NCBI GenBank assembly: GCA_916613615.1 | Contig: OU744736.1 | Location: 7,637,724-7,701,723 of the forward strand | Length of the DNA stretch: 64,000 bases | Source of the DNA: Steromphala cineraria | Taxonomy: Eukaryota > Mollusca > Gastropoda > Trochida > Trochidae | Direction of reading: 5' to 3' | Shown here: in pieces, positions 49,601 to 62,902 of the stretch | Numbering within the stretch: the first letter of the stretch is position 1 | How the letters are laid out: each line of letters starts with the position of its first letter | The notes under the pieces: model-generated | Database searches by the model: none | Seen by the model: the letters and a program-made list of their open reading frames with translations, nothing else | Told to the model about the DNA's origin: nothing | Translations under genes and position numbers: made by a program

Positions 49601-51699
49601 TTCATCAATCAAGTTCATAAGTTCACCATATTTCATTACCTCATACGAAAACATTTCCACAGGTGGTTATGTTGTTGTTTTTCTTTATTTCTTAACATTT
49701 ATACTTCATCTACCAATATATGATAGCTTCCTTAATCGGTTTAAAGTGGGTGTACAATTAATTGAACTCACGAAAAAGGAATTTAGAAAGATAGTTGTTC
49801 AGCTTAAATCCTGAAAATAATATTTATTTAAGCAACATACCAAGTTCGCCTACGATTTAGGATTAGAAACACGTTTAGTGTATTTCAAAATAGATTGAAG
49901 TAGATGAATATTGTGTTACGTTGTTACTAATATAATACTAATACATATTTAAATCTCAATTCTACATTAGTTTAAACCATTTTCATCTTATCTCCGGCCT
50001 TTTAAAGATAATTTTAGCCCAATGTTCATTTCAATAATTCGATTATATTATTATACTATATAATATTATAAACATTGATTATCTACACATGGTTGCAATG
50101 CAGGGAATCCGTTTGTTTCCCACCTCCTCGCGCCCAACACGCCCACATATTGAAGTAGACAGGGTGCTCTTTTGAGCCCTTCTCTATTTGCTCTGGCCAT
50201 GTTCGTGATACATACAATATACTACAGCAAGCCCTCAGAACTCAAAGCAGAGGGTTCGAGCCAGACTCGGGCAAATATACTCTGACATACTGATGTATTC
50301 TATCTATGTTTGCAGAAAGTAAAAATTGTTCTGGGAAGTAGACATGTCAAACCTGTTATTGAACCAACATAATGGAATGGATATAACAAGTATTATGCAT
50401 CAGCTTTTAGTGAACAAACGGGTTTAATGTTTTTACAAACCCACAATACGGTGTTTATGTTATGCAAATATATTCAATTCATGTTTACACTTTGTACACT
50501 ACTTGAACAGTAAACTTTTTAATAAGTTTTTAATGCCTTGTTCAATAGATAACGAAATATAATTTGTGTTTAACTTGTTGGAGTGAATAAAAAACAGTTT
50601 CTATTAAAACTCAATTACCGGTATATATATTATGTTTTGTGTGACTTTAGCTATCTGTACAGTTTGTTCCTGATAGAATAACAAATATCATCAAAAAATG
50701 CTGCGTCGGGTATATCTTTTGGTTTATATGACCCTAATTGACCTACCGAAGACGACGACGAAATGGTGTTAGCTTTTAAAACATGTATTTGATTACTTGT
50801 TTCCTTGGCCACACAAAATTGAAAAGAAATGACAATAAAGGGATTTTTGAAACTCAGAAATGCAAATCTGCAGAAAATCGATACGAACTCTGTCTGGTTT
50901 TGATGTCGTGCACGTTGATGCTGTGCATTGATAGGTAACTTACACTGTTCAGCTTGTCAGGGATGGACATGCAAAATAACTGTGATAACCCAAGAAGTAG
51001 TGACATTTAGAGAAGTGGGTCACAGGAGTATTAGACGGAGATGCCACACATGGTTCACCATACATTAAATATCAGCACGAGGATGAATATGACCTCTGAA
51101 CTCCAAAGTTCTGAAGCACACCGAGGCGTGACGGGATGAATAGACGCCTCTGTGTGTGAAGTAAAGTGCTTTTACTCTTCTTAGGGATGGTTCTCAGATA
51201 CCACGCCTACAACTTGTAACGCCATTGGGTTCCAAAACGACTTGGACTGTGTCCCAAGTCAGTAGTTGATTGACTCATCGTTCATCTCCTCTGCACTTCT
51301 AGTCTGCCCGGGTTGGGGGTGATCCTTACAGTAGGCCTACGCACCGGTTGAGCATTGCTAGTGGGCGTTGTCGGGTTGTTGTACAACTTATGCGAGTTTA
51401 TTTGACTTTCTAGGCGTTATTTTAAAAAAAAATGTTGTTTTATGATGTCACTCCATGCGACAGGACAAACTTGTTGGGTAGCTCCAATCCAAACCATCGC
51501 GTATGTTGGAGCGGGGATTTGTGCTGTCAGCATACCTAATCATTTTCGAGTTTTATAGTCCAAGAATTGAAATAACCATATTACGACAGACCCAAAAACA
51601 TTTCGAAAATACTTTTGTGATATTTGTCCGGATATCCTGCTGAATAAATTATATGTATTTGGTAATGATGAAGTTGAAAATGGTAATAATGTGGACACC
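46695..51699. other. No supported gene; scattered weak signals
   Basis: Frames at 47173-47367, 48571-48831 and 49346-49723 (plus) have no domain, signal peptide or convincing splice sites. A (TA)n run is at 47813-47828. Near 50245 the sequence agagggttcgagccagactc resembles a polymerase III B-box and may be a SINE scrap. A paralog search would be needed to see whether any frame is an exon. Confidence 0.4.
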
Positions 51700-51830
51700 G
51701 ATGACGACGACGACGATGTTGATGATGATGATGATGTTGATGTTGATGTTGATGTTGATGATGATGTTGATGATGATGATGATGATGATGATGATGTTGA
51801 TGATGATGATGATGATGCTGATGATGATGC

Positions 51831-51867
<37 letters not shown>
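51700..51867. repeat. GAT/GTT trinucleotide tract
   Basis: About 168 bp of gatgatgat with interspersed gtt and gct triplets. All frames on both strands are open and give Asp-, Met-, Ser- or His-rich translations. These are simple-sequence artefacts. Confidence 0.95.
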
Positions 51868-51868
<1 letters not shown>

Positions 51869-52794
51869 CAAACATCATACCTATAGATATACCATAAACA
51901 CCTTGAAAATTGCCCTCACAAACTGATTCCTTCACGTTTCATGAATCATATTTCTTATAGTCAAGATGTATCCATGCGAAATAGAAAGTGAAACAACATT
52001 ACAATCTCTTCCCCACTAGTTGTCTTGTCCGTGGTATCAAACGACTCACGCTGTTCACGTTAGGTTGCCTCTGTGGGATCAAATAGCTCGCACCATGGGG
52101 AGGTCCTACAAATGTAACTACAAATACTAAGGAATGTCGGCATGTAGGACGCGATAGTACAAAATCAGTTTGTGTGTGAACTCTTAAGCAGTAACTTAAA
52201 ACTTATTTCGGATAAAACATGTTTCACATGAAGTGACGTAAATGTTACGTTTAAGCATGAGTGGGTATTTTGATAATAAGGTAGCAACTTTGAGACCAAC
52301 TGTTCTGGCAATATTCGCTTCTCTTGACGAAAGGATACAGACTTTAAGAACAGCAATAACTGCCAAAATTAGACCAATCCCAATACAACATTACAGCAGG
52401 TATATCACTTTTATCCGTTATATCTCTTATTCAATAACAACAGTTTTACTTCTTTGTAACATTATTTAAAGTATTGTTGTCAGATAACGAAGAAATTCTA
52501 ACTCAAACTATGGGCTCGTATTCTAGAACAAACAAATTACATATGAATATATACATGGAAATTGTAAAGTTCCATAGTATTATGAAAACGATGTTAAATC
52601 TTCATCATTTTACTTATCCTATTTGATTCTTGCTTACTACTTCACTTAACAGTTGAATGAGCATTACATATCCATTTTCAACACACTCCCCATAACGACA
52701 GGTTCGTTTTAACGTAATGAGATTGTATGTAGTAACAGATATGCAAGACTTTGACATAATTTTATCACAATCCAGGACAAGAAGCTCAACATTT
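51868..52794. other. No gene seen
   Basis: The short frame at 52242-52469 (plus) has no recognisable domain. Nothing else is supported. Confidence 0.4.
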
Positions 52795-53037
52795 GCCCTG
52801 GACGCAGTATACCAAGAAGTTGCCCTGGACGCAGTATACCAAGAAGTTGCCCTGGACGCAGTATACCAAGAAGTTGCCCTGGACGCAGTATACCAAGAAG
52901 TTGCCCTGGACGCAGTATACCAAGAAGTTGCCCTGGACGCAGTATACCAAGAAGTTGCCCTGGACGCAGTATACCAAGAAGTTGCCCTGGACGCAGTATA
53001 CCAAGAAGTTGCCCTGGACGCAATATACCATGAAGTT
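52795..53037. repeat. 27-bp minisatellite, nine units
   Basis: Nine head-to-tail copies of gccctggacgcagtatacca plus agaagtt. The first eight are identical and the last carries two changes (atatacc, atgaag). As the unit is divisible by three, frames are open on both strands (ALDAVYQEV on plus). The homogeneity suggests recent expansion. The flanks give no sign of a coding exon. Confidence 0.92.
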
Positions 53038-53111
53038 CAGTCTGAGGAAGGTTCGCAGATAACAGTGCTTCAGTATTCGGGTTACAGCTACGTGCTACCG
53101 ACAATGGGGTG

Positions 53112-53650
53112 CTCAAATGACATACGTCTTCTATAAGACCAGGCTAGATCTTTTATTTGTGTATAAAACCTTAACTGTCGCAGCTAAGAAGGGAGAGAGG
53201 TGGAGGGGAAGGAGAGTGGGAGGGGGGGGGGGGGGGTGTAGTGATAAATATTTTCTGGTTATTTGTTTCTTAAAATCATCCCCTCTGTTCATATGACATA
53301 CGTCTTTCATAAGACCAGGCTAGATATTTTATTTGTATATAAAACCTATACTGCCTCTGCTAAGAAGGGAGAGAGGTGGAGGGGTGGAGTGATAAGTTTT
53401 TTTCATATTTTCAAAATCATCTCCGTGATTCATATAACATATGTATTCCATAAGACCAGGCAAGATCTTCAGTTTTCATATTATACCCCCTCTATCTTAG
53501 TTAGAGACACCGGTTGGCGGGGGTGGGGCAGATAGTTAAATCTGTGTCTTACAGTCACCCCTGTGGTTCATATGGCATACCTAAAGACCTGGCTTGATCT
53601 CTTGTCTGTGTATAAAGCCACCAGTACCTCAGCTGCGAAATGATAGTTGT
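53112..53650. repeat. Degenerate tandem repeat, four units of about 130-180 bp
   Basis: Units begin near 53112, 53290, 53434 and 53567 with tcatatgacatacgtctt or a variant, then ataagaccaggctagatc, then tgtataaaacc. The first two continue with aagaagggagagaggtggag. A run of 15 G (53222-53236) sits inside the first. Unit length shrinks along the array. Confidence 0.8.
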
Positions 53651-53934
53651 TTTCTGTTACACACAGTCAGCCCCGTGTCTCTGATTACAATCCTGATAGA
53701 AAGCCGACGGTGTTTTAAAATCCTCATTATTTTGCAATAAATGTTCTTGTAGCTTTGACCCTTCTAACGTGTACAGGTAAAGATTTGCAAGTTGACACAG
53801 TTTTATGGCGCTACGATCATATCCACTCGCTTCTACTAAACTAATGGAGGATGTGGCTTTTACGGCTTGCTTTATTTGAGGTAGATGTTATTATTTAATC
53901 AGCCTTCCTTTCTTCCATCCACCTACTTACACTT

Positions 53935-54180
53935 ACCCAATCAGAGTCTCAACCAATCATTCAACCATTCAATTAAATTATCAATCCCCCATTCAACCAT
54001 TCCATCAATCAATGCACCATTCAACATTCATTTAATAAAGTAATCAATGTATAAACACAATCAATCAATTAAGCAAAATACAACCAACCAACCAACCAAC
54101 CTGCCAGCCAGCCAACCAACCAACCAACGAAATAACCAACAAAGCAATCAATCAATCAATCAATCAAGCGACCGACCGAC
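53935..54180. repeat. Tetranucleotide-rich tract (CAAT/CAAC)
   Basis: Mixed (aatc)n, (caac)n and (ccga)n runs, for example ccaaccaaccaaccaacc at 54084 and caatcaatcaatcaatcaa at 54146. Simple-sequence DNA without coding content. Confidence 0.85.
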
Positions 54181-55235
54181 TTTTAGGGAATTAATGTTGT
54201 TAGTGCCTTGAGCAAGCCCAGGTGAATATCATATTTAATATCACGTTACGTCATAAAATCTCACAAAATATGACACAAAATGTAACTGATGGCATGACAA
54301 ACTTATTTATGAAAACAGAGATTTCATATATGATAGTTCCAACTTGTTAATAGCCATACAAATCCATTTTCCAAACACGAATTATTTAAATATCTTTAGA
54401 GATCCTACATAGGGATGACAAAAAATCAATTACATGCACTTTGTTTCTCGTTAGAATGAAACATAGAAATTCACTGAAATCGAAAGAAAAAGAGAAGAAA
54501 AGATTGAAAAACGTCACACATTCTAAATTTCTGACTGTAATGGTCTCAAAGCAAATTGAAGATTCCAATCACATTGTTCGTAGGTTTTATTTTTAAATTT
54601 TGAAAAATATCAATCAAATAGTAAATGGGTATGAAGCTTAACTTTATTAAATTTCTAAAAGTGTATCTTCTAATGGTTTTGTTGAAATAACAGGTAAAGC
54701 AATAGATTTAGAAATATAATGGTAAGTAGGCTATTCCTTTACAATAGAATAAAATTGTTATATTAGGGATCACACTATTTGCAATAGTACAATTCTTGCA
54801 GGGTCAAGAAAACCGGCCATCACTGACCCTACAAGCACCCAACCTACCCGCCAATTTCGGCTCGACAAAATCGTAGTCCAAGAGGTACTTAATAGTGATC
54901 GCAAACATTGCTTGCCCGTGTTAGATACTGCATTGTAACATTTATATATGGCAATATTAAACTTGTGTATGTCTGCAGGTTCATCTTGTTAGATGATATC
55001 TTTAGTGGATGATTAGACATAATTGTGTTCTGGTATTAAATAGAATCTGCAAATTGTGAGGCATAAATATTACCGTCATTGTTTAATGATTCATTGCATG
55101 TTTTCCATTTCTCATATTGACTTACTATCATGCCCTTTGATATAGAATTTGTTTTAACTATTAGACAGATGTTTTCAGAGGGTGAAAACTTTGAAAGTAC
55201 TGTTTTGACAAATTATTTTGATTTACATACTCTAC
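54181..55235. other. No gene seen
   Basis: AT-rich sequence with only short random frames. Confidence 0.4.
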
Positions 55236-56575
55236 GATCCTTTATGTAAGTGAGATGACCATAATGCAAGTTCAAATCGATCAAATCGTTTTAATAAATT
55301 GATCCAATTTTCGTATATGTAAAATACAAAAATAATTTCATGGTATAAAACACGGCACCATCATTTATGATATTAACTTAATCGACCTTGATACAAATTC
55401 TTAAAGGTCAAATTTGTACACAACTAATCGTATCTATTCATTTGTAAATTGGTAGGAATATGCAGTAGACGTGTTCAAATTTGGTCAAATTTTTGAACAA
55501 AGTGTTCGTTTATACGCTTATGCAAAATTAGGAGAAATGTTTCGTACAGGTGTTCACAATTGATACTACTAGGCTTATGTAAGTGAGGAAACTCTTTAGG
55601 CGATCTGACCTTTACGTTACTGATGTGAGCTTTACTTCTTACATTGGAATTCTTAACATATATGGTCATGATATGTAGGTATATATGATATATAAGTCAT
55701 ATCTTTATGATAAACATGTCTTATTTACTGTTATAAATGAGAAGTTTGTAGAATGAGAAGTTGTTAAGACGATAAGATCACTTACGTAAGTGAAAAGATG
55801 CGATTCTTTATGTAACGTCTTTAACTTCTTTGAAGGCCATTTGTAATAAATCTATTCGTGGTTCAATTCAAAACTCGAATTTCCTGAAACCAAATGAGTA
55901 CATATATTTAGTCGAACTTTTTAAAGATAATAAAATCCTTTCTGTGTGTGATATGCCCTTTTACAACTTTTAAAACGTCAAATATTTTAGATACAACGAT
56001 CCAATTAATTCACATATCAATAAAGTAAAATGTTCAGTAGAATTGTTCAGCGATTATTCAACCACACCTTTGATTGGTACAAACATATAATGGGACGATC
56101 CCTTATGTAACTGAGGTGAAATTTAAATCTCTAAAGGGTATATTCACAGTCGTGGTTCAATTCAAAACTCGAATTTCCTGAAACCAAATGAGTACATATA
56201 TTTAGTCGAACTTTTTAAAGATAATAAAATCCTTTCTGTGTGTGATATGCCCTTTTACAACTTTTAAAACGTCAAATATTTTAGATACAACGATCCAATT
56301 AATTCACATATCAATAAAGTAAAATGTTCAGTAGAATTGTTCAGCGATTATTCAACCACACCTTTGATTGGTACAAACATATAATGGGACGATCCCTTAT
56401 GTAACTGAGGTGAAATTTAAATCTGTAAAGGGTATATTCACAGTCGTTACCATAATTCAATTCAAAAGTCCAATCCTTTAATTTAGTTAACCGATTATAA
56501 GTATACAAAATGAGTAAGCAATACATGCAGATGTCAAAAAGATAAAACATCCTTTATGTAAGTGAGATAATTTTT
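55236..56575. repeat. Diffuse array marked by TTATGTAAGTGAG
   Basis: The motif cctttatgtaagtgaga or close variants recurs at about 55239, 55573, 55780, 55816, 56098, 56392 and 56551, usually shortly after gat or cgat. Neighbouring blocks (caattcaaaactcgaat, ccaattaattc) also recur in part. This looks like an old tandem repeat with a period near 300 bp, of which the 55857-56444 pair is the youngest part. Confidence 0.6.
55857..56444. repeat. 294-bp tandem duplication, one mismatch
   Basis: Copies 55857-56150 and 56151-56444 are adjacent and, by eye, identical except for one C/G difference (aatctctaaag at 56131 against aatctgtaaag at 56425). The duplication is very recent, or the copies have been homogenised. 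Confidence 0.92.
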
Positions 56576-59500
56576 ATCAATGGGATCAAGTGTTCTGACA
56601 ACATGAAATAAGAGAATTTTGATTAAAATATATTAAACGGGGATGTTGCCAATATTCATATTTCTTTCATTTATTTTACCAATAATTTTGTTTCGGCTCA
56701 ATGAATTTCGGCCTAAAATGTGTTTCATAAGAACAACTGTATTATATATAGGTTTGCATAAACACGTGTCATGAATACAAAACGATCAGCATGGAACATG
56801 GATAAAGTAAACTTGTGATGATAAACACGTATAATGTATTTAAATAAGGATGAAAACAATAATTATATTTATGCAACTGTCACAACTAGGAGGGCAGGTT
56901 ATAGCAGTATTCTAAGGGAACTTTTATATAAGTTATTTTCATTAGGAAAAATAACGTTTCGGTATATTTTAAAAGACCCAAAACAAGGTAAATGATTCAG
57001 TTTCGTTTAATGATTATTTTTAGTATCCAAACATGTAAGCTTTATATTTCGTTATGACGTGGTTGGTTGTAAGCTGTATTTGGAATAATGTAAAGATGAT
57101 AACCTATTTTCTTGGACTATCTTGTCGGCGATTTAATAACAGAAATTAAAATAACAGATAACATCATCCTTATTAGATGCAAATCATCTCGAATAACTAC
57201 ATGTATATACGGATTAATGTAAAAAACGGTGTGAGGGAACGAAATATTATTATTATTATTGATATTGATATGCAATTGTCTTAAAAATGCGAAAGATCTT
57301 TTGAGTAAGACTGTAGATACTGTCCTTTCCAAGAACTTATTCATTCATTGTCGATGAATCATCGATATTATTCTATACATTATGTGTACTTTCAAAGCAT
57401 CTACATGAATTAAGCAACAAGTTCAACTTTGTACATCAAGGTCTATGTTTTCTGTGTCTTTCACCACCACTTCATTACCTACCCGCTGAAACAGCTGGGT
57501 GAACTAAAACTAAGGGCCTAGCCGAGGGTCACTTCATTGTATAAGACCCAGGTCACAAAGATGTCTCCTATGGTATTTGACCTTTGGCGTGATATACTAC
57601 TAGTAGAATTTCAGGCATTAAATAATTTGGAAAAAATCAATCGTTTTCGTTTATCATCAAAATAAACTTTGAAATACTTTATCAAAATCTGAGCATAAGG
57701 ATTACATTCCGGCTCAAACTTGTCAAACAGTTTAATATACATCTTATGAATGGTTTGAAAGTTTGAACTTTATGTACCCATTCCTGAATTTGGAATCGTT
57801 GCAATTTCCTTTTATTATAGGGTATCGATAACAAACATTCGAGATGCACCAAAACACCAATTGAACCAGTTCGCTCCAAGAAGCTCGATAGCCAGGATCT
57901 TATAGTTTCTAATCCCTCTGGGCACATCAAACCGGCAGGAACAACAGAGCGGTGAGCGGACAACATAGCCTGGGGCAGCGATATTAGCTGGAAATCGTTT
58001 TCTAATACAATAGGACATTTAAATAATACATTGTAATCTTGCAAATTATTCATTAAGGTCCCTCAGAAGCAAAACTACAAGGTTAGGAATAATAGGGTTA
58101 ATTACTGTGATTAGCGACCTGTGAAGAACATGTTATATAACGCTATTTACCTGCGATTACAGGTACCCCGTGGTGTTCTCTCAAGCGTGGAGAGTTGGGA
58201 TAATGGTTTTACCTGAACCCCACCCTTGGTTCTGGTCAAGGCTGGACCTACCCGTTTATCAAGTTAGCTTGACCAGTCCTACTTCCTATGAGCTGTTTAT
58301 CATTGATTAATGCTTTGCGAAAATTAGCTGTTTTAACACGGGAAATTCTTTAGTACATGTAGATGTCTTATTATATACTTTCGGATTTCATATTCTAGAA
58401 GTATTCCTGGTGGTTTACTTTAATGTACGATTGATTGTATAAACGTACATCACACATAAATACAAATGTAGCATATATAATATATTGCTACGTTTGTTTA
58501 ACTTGAGTAGTTATTATCGTATTTGTTGAAAAGAACGACAGTATAATTTTTATATATAAAGATAAAGGTATTTGCGGGAATTGCCGTTTGAAAATTATGT
58601 ATTACAAAATTGATGTTGTTTGATACAAAGATATGGGAAAAGCAATAGTTGATTCAGATATCCACAGCCCTTTTCATGGATGCGAGTTATCATAATTCAA
58701 AGGTTTAAAAATGTCTAGCATGATCATCTGTCAACTTTCACAAGAATCCAAAATGTTTTGATACAACGATATAGTTGACATGATATTGGCTGTAACATAT
58801 TTTTATTCAAGAACGAATCTGGTTTAGTAAACAAGCAAAGCTTTGCTTATACGAATACCGCACTAGTACAAAATGACACATAAAGTTCCAACAAACTACA
58901 CAAGAAACAGAACACCGTGAAGTTAATCATTTTATCAAATGAGAATGTGCAACTTTAGACGAAGTAACAAAACGCTTGCATTTTTTCATTAGGTAAAGGT
59001 TTTTGTTTACAATAACATTGTTTTTTCAAATTGTTTTTTCTTACATATAATTAAAGTTGAATTTTCATTGTTGTTAATTGCAGGTGTTCCATATAACACA
59101 GTTTGGAGAATATGACTATGATTGAATATGATTATATGAAAATCATTTCAAAGAATTTTACCAGCTGCGAACATGTAAAAAGTAAACTTCAAGGTTGAAA
59201 ACATTAAGTATGCATTTTGTTAAATCAGATACAGCAAGTACAAGTCTTTTCCACCTCTGTGACCTGTACGTGTTCAAATAAAGCGTATACCAAATAATCA
59301 TTGCGAGGCATATCAACTATTTTAAGAGAACCAAGTACGGCAATTGTCAACAATCCACGCGAAATTCTTAAGTTATATTCCAAACCAATTATGTAATAAA
59401 ATCATTATAAATTTATTCTGATTTTAGAGAAAAAACATACTCAAACGACAGACAACAATTTAGGTTAATGTGAACTTCAACATCATAACAAATATTAACA

Positions 59501-59829
59501 ACGAAAAACGAACAACTTTAAATCAATTGTATGAAGCCAAAGCCCAGCATCTTCCACATTCTTTCAATTTATCGTGGAAACATGCTAGCATAAAAATCAC
59601 TAATGTCCATCGCAAGCCACTGACCACTGTTACGCAATATGACACCCGATTAATCCTGGCTTATTGAATGAAAGGACAGCCCCCTCCCCCTCCCACCCTA
59701 ACCCAGCCTCGTCCTATAGGAGAACAGGGAGAGACGACCTGTATTGTTCCAGTAGAGTGAATGCTTTATGTTTTCAAAACTTGTTATACCTGTTGGCGGT
59801 GGTATATGTAGGAGAAGGCCGGGGTACTT
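56576..59829. other. No supported gene; upstream flank of the VWA-Ig gene
   Basis: Overlapping minus-strand frames at 57682-58053 and 57815-58018 are the longest here, but show no domain, signal or clear splice sites. A more GC-rich patch at 58150-58290 (cctgcgattacaggtacc and following) may be a mobile scrap. Nothing firm. Confidence 0.4.
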
Positions 59830-59930
59830 GGGTAGGGCTGCATTAGACGCCGGGTAGCCAGTGTGAGTCGCTCTCCGAGGAATACTCATCTGTTTCGGTG
59901 CAGGATAACTTTAACATTTTCGGTTAACAG
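59830..59930 (+). other. Probable non-coding first exon of the VWA-Ig gene
   Basis: Ends at a perfect donor, ttaacag|gtaagttt (exon end 59930), in a locally GC-richer stretch. The next strong acceptor is tgtttcag at 62378, 17 bp before the ATG, so the ATG exon needs an upstream 5' UTR exon like this one. A TATA-like tatatgta lies at 59803-59810, which would set the start near 59835-59845. The start is a guess and transcript data would decide. Confidence 0.4.
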
Positions 59931-62378
59931 GTAAGTTTATTTTCAATTCTCTCAGCCTGGTTATATACCTATTGAATCCCGGTATATTTTAAGAAAGATT
60001 GTGATTTTTTCAGCGTGTTGCTCATATTTTCTACATGTTAAGTTGCGATATCAGATAAGGATTGTACGATGTTTGTTAAAAGTTGGAATGGTTGGTTTTA
60101 TCATTTTCTTTGATTACCAGGGTATTTTACTATTACCAGGATGGAGTTTAACTAAGAAGGCAATCGCATTTCCCATGTAGCGTTGTTTTACATATATGTA
60201 TATATTTTGATTAAGGGTGTGCGTTGATGGTGTGCTTACGTTTGTCCGTATGAGCATGGTCTATATCGAAGCGTTAAAGTATATAATACAATACTATAGG
60301 TAAAATGTTGTTTTATTCGAAAAAATATGTTTAACACTATAAAAGAATTCAAGCGTTTACCACACGATAGAGATCTATGGTATTTGTATTAGTCATTCAC
60401 GTGCAATGTTTTTTCGTTGTTAGGGATATTGGCTGCGACCATCTGTAGTGCATTATTTCATGAAAGAATCTCACTATTAGTGTTGTATTACAGTATAGAA
60501 ACTACAGTAAGCAAAAAACTTCAACTAATTATCTGTCGATCATTAATCTTTTTTATAAGAAACTCACAAATAACCAGCTTTATATGATGTCATATCAACA
60601 ATAAAAGTTTGATTTTAGAATGTATAAGCCCTATGGCATTAGTGTTTGCTATTACTCACACAAACAGTAATAAATGTTATAAATGATGGGAGATGAGAAG
60701 CGAGAGGGTACCTGACAACACCCATGTGACGTAATACAATAGAAGGGGGGAGGGTTCCACCCCCACTTGACATAACTGTACATGTCTTGCGTGAACTTCA
60801 TAAGCAGATATAGCGAAGGCAATTGAATTAAATTTGAGAGTTTCGCAAACAAGCATGATATAAATCTTTATTGGCATTCAAGAAAGTTGATGTAGAATGA
60901 AAACTTTAATATGGATATACATCTTCTATATTCGGAATTCGCGATGTGTATATCAAGCAAATTAGTCTCTACTCCTCAAGCATGAAAGCTCAATTATTTA
61001 AATTACCTGTTATGTATTAGAAAGATTTTGGACTTCAAGTCTTTAGTCTTAGGATTAAGTAATTTTGTAATCAATTGTGGATTCAAGCATATGTTGAGGT
61101 TGTCCTGTTATGTCAATAGACATGTTTTCATCTGACAATTCATATACTGTGTAATACTGTGTAATATCCTTGCAGCTCTATTTTTTACAAATCGGATAAA
61201 TATGAAGAGTTAAGAGGATACAAGTCACATAATAAAGCATTATAAACAACACAATTTGTTGTCAACCATTCAAAATCGTATTAGGATTACCACTGAAATT
61301 GTGTAAAGTCATTATATAAGTCATTGGTTTAATACCTAAAACATGTGAGAACCTGTTCATGGGACAAGCTTCAAAACCTTTTTTAAAGTGTCAGTTATTC
61401 TAAGTAAACAGACGAGGGAGGCATTATTACATGACGATGTTGTGATAGAAGTGTGACAGTTTAATTTGATCAATTCCAAAAATATCAAAATACCTTTTTG
61501 ATTCATGGTTTCAAACAGGTGAAGGTAGGTAGGTAGGTGTTTTTGTTAAATTCCCCTAGATTTGCAGACACAAGTTAAATCATTACATTACATTTATTTC
61601 TATGTTTGTGGGTTGCATTTTCTCTAAAGTCTTATACCATCGAAATATTTATTGCAATTAATCCACATCGACATTTTAGTTGTAATGCAGAAACATATTA
61701 ACGTGAGTAAGCGATGCCCAAAAATAGCATTTGCTATACGGTTTGATGCGTTCGGGGTTAGGAAACTCGCCCAGCAGCTTTCTCGAATTCAAGGCGTCAA
61801 GGGGGTTAAGAACAAGCGTCTCTGGAGCATGAACTGCTGATAGGTATACGCGACTGTTAAACACACTTTTGTCGACATTCATACCAACAATTAGTTGTCA
61901 ACAAGAGCGTTGTGACTTTCCCCTATATGTTGCAAGTAGACAACATTATATCAAAAGTTCCCTTGATAAACTTGAGTTTGTTGCCGTCATATCGAATGTG
62001 AAATTGTAAAAAGAAATGCGATTCTTAATTAGAAAATTGAATAACCTATATTCCCCTTGTTTTGAGTCCTATTGCTTTGAGCATTTAATGTTTGAAGTTT
62101 TAAGAACGCTGCGATTTACATTAATACTATTACCAACATTATACATAAAGACACACCAAATCGACAAATATTTTACTTTGTATCGTTTTAAAATTATTGT
62201 GGTTTAATTGAAATAAGATGGATGAATATCAACTGACCCTCGTTTTCTCAAGTCTCTGTTTTTTGTACAGAATTTGTATAGTATTGACAGTTGCATTACT
62301 GCGAATTTCATTGAGCTTTAACTTTAACCCCATCAACTCCAAGTGTTCTAATTGGACTCCCGTTGACTTCTGTTTCAG
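59931..62378 (+). other. Putative first intron of the VWA-Ig gene
   Basis: 2448 bp between gtaagt and tgtttcag. It holds only short random frames on both strands and a small ggtaggtaggtagg run near 61523. No independent gene is supported. Confidence 0.4.
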
Positions 62379-62395
62379 GTAGCAAGAAAGAAGCC

Positions 62396-62471
62396 ATGGC
62401 TCCTCGTCAGGCCATTGTTCTGGCAGTGACGCTAGTTTTGGTCTTAATGGCAACAACAGCCAACGGACAAG
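62396..62471 (+). CDS. Secreted VWA-Ig protein, exon 2: start and signal peptide
   Basis: The exon runs 62379-62471, from the acceptor tgtttcag to the donor caag|gtaagaa. The ATG (62396) sits in a good context (gaagccATGG). It encodes MAPRQAIVLAVTLVLVLMA followed by TTANGQ, a clear signal peptide with predicted cleavage near ANG-Q. It ends in phase 1. Together with the next two exons it forms the 5' part of one gene that runs off the window. The protein should be secreted or the ectodomain of a surface protein. Confidence 0.88.
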
Positions 62472-62902
62472 GTAAGAAGATAATTTAGGGAAATTTAAAT
62501 AAGGAATATTGGTCATATTTTGGACGCGATGTTGTTATCTTTGACACAAGCAGCAGAGTTCATTTAGAGAACTTTATAATATTTGGATACCAAATGTCAT
62601 TGGTTGAACTTAGTCAGACTTAATGAGACAGTTTAGGACACCGCATTGACTTTTTTGTATAGTTTATTGCTCCTCTCTAAGGTCGATGATTTCTGTTATT
62701 ACCTTTGTAAAAAAATGTTTATATCATACTATAATGAGAATGACACTTGGAGTTCTTAACCATGGGTTTTAATCACACTTTACTCCTTCACGATAAATAT
62801 TTTAGTTTGGGAACATTGTAACAATTGCAAAATCCATTGTAATTCTTTAATATCATTATGGACCTGTATCATTGTAAACTTACATCATTTTTCTGCTTCC
62901 AG

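Noticed and set aside
49346..49723. 125-codon plus-strand frame
   Set aside because: No domain, no signal peptide, no splice context; the hydrophobic C-terminal part is what AT-rich DNA gives by chance.
51540..51935. Ser-, His-, Met- and Asp-rich frames
   Set aside because: All are translations of the GAT/GTT tract in different frames.
52709..53136. 139- and 135-codon frames on opposite strands
   Set aside because: Translation of the 27-bp minisatellite; a unit divisible by three keeps all frames open.
57682..58053. 123-codon minus-strand frame
   Set aside because: Overlaps another frame on the same strand; no domain or clear splice borders. Kept only as a possible unrecognised exon.
62229..62516. 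95-codon minus-strand frame
   Set aside because: Shadow of the signal-peptide exon on the opposite strand.
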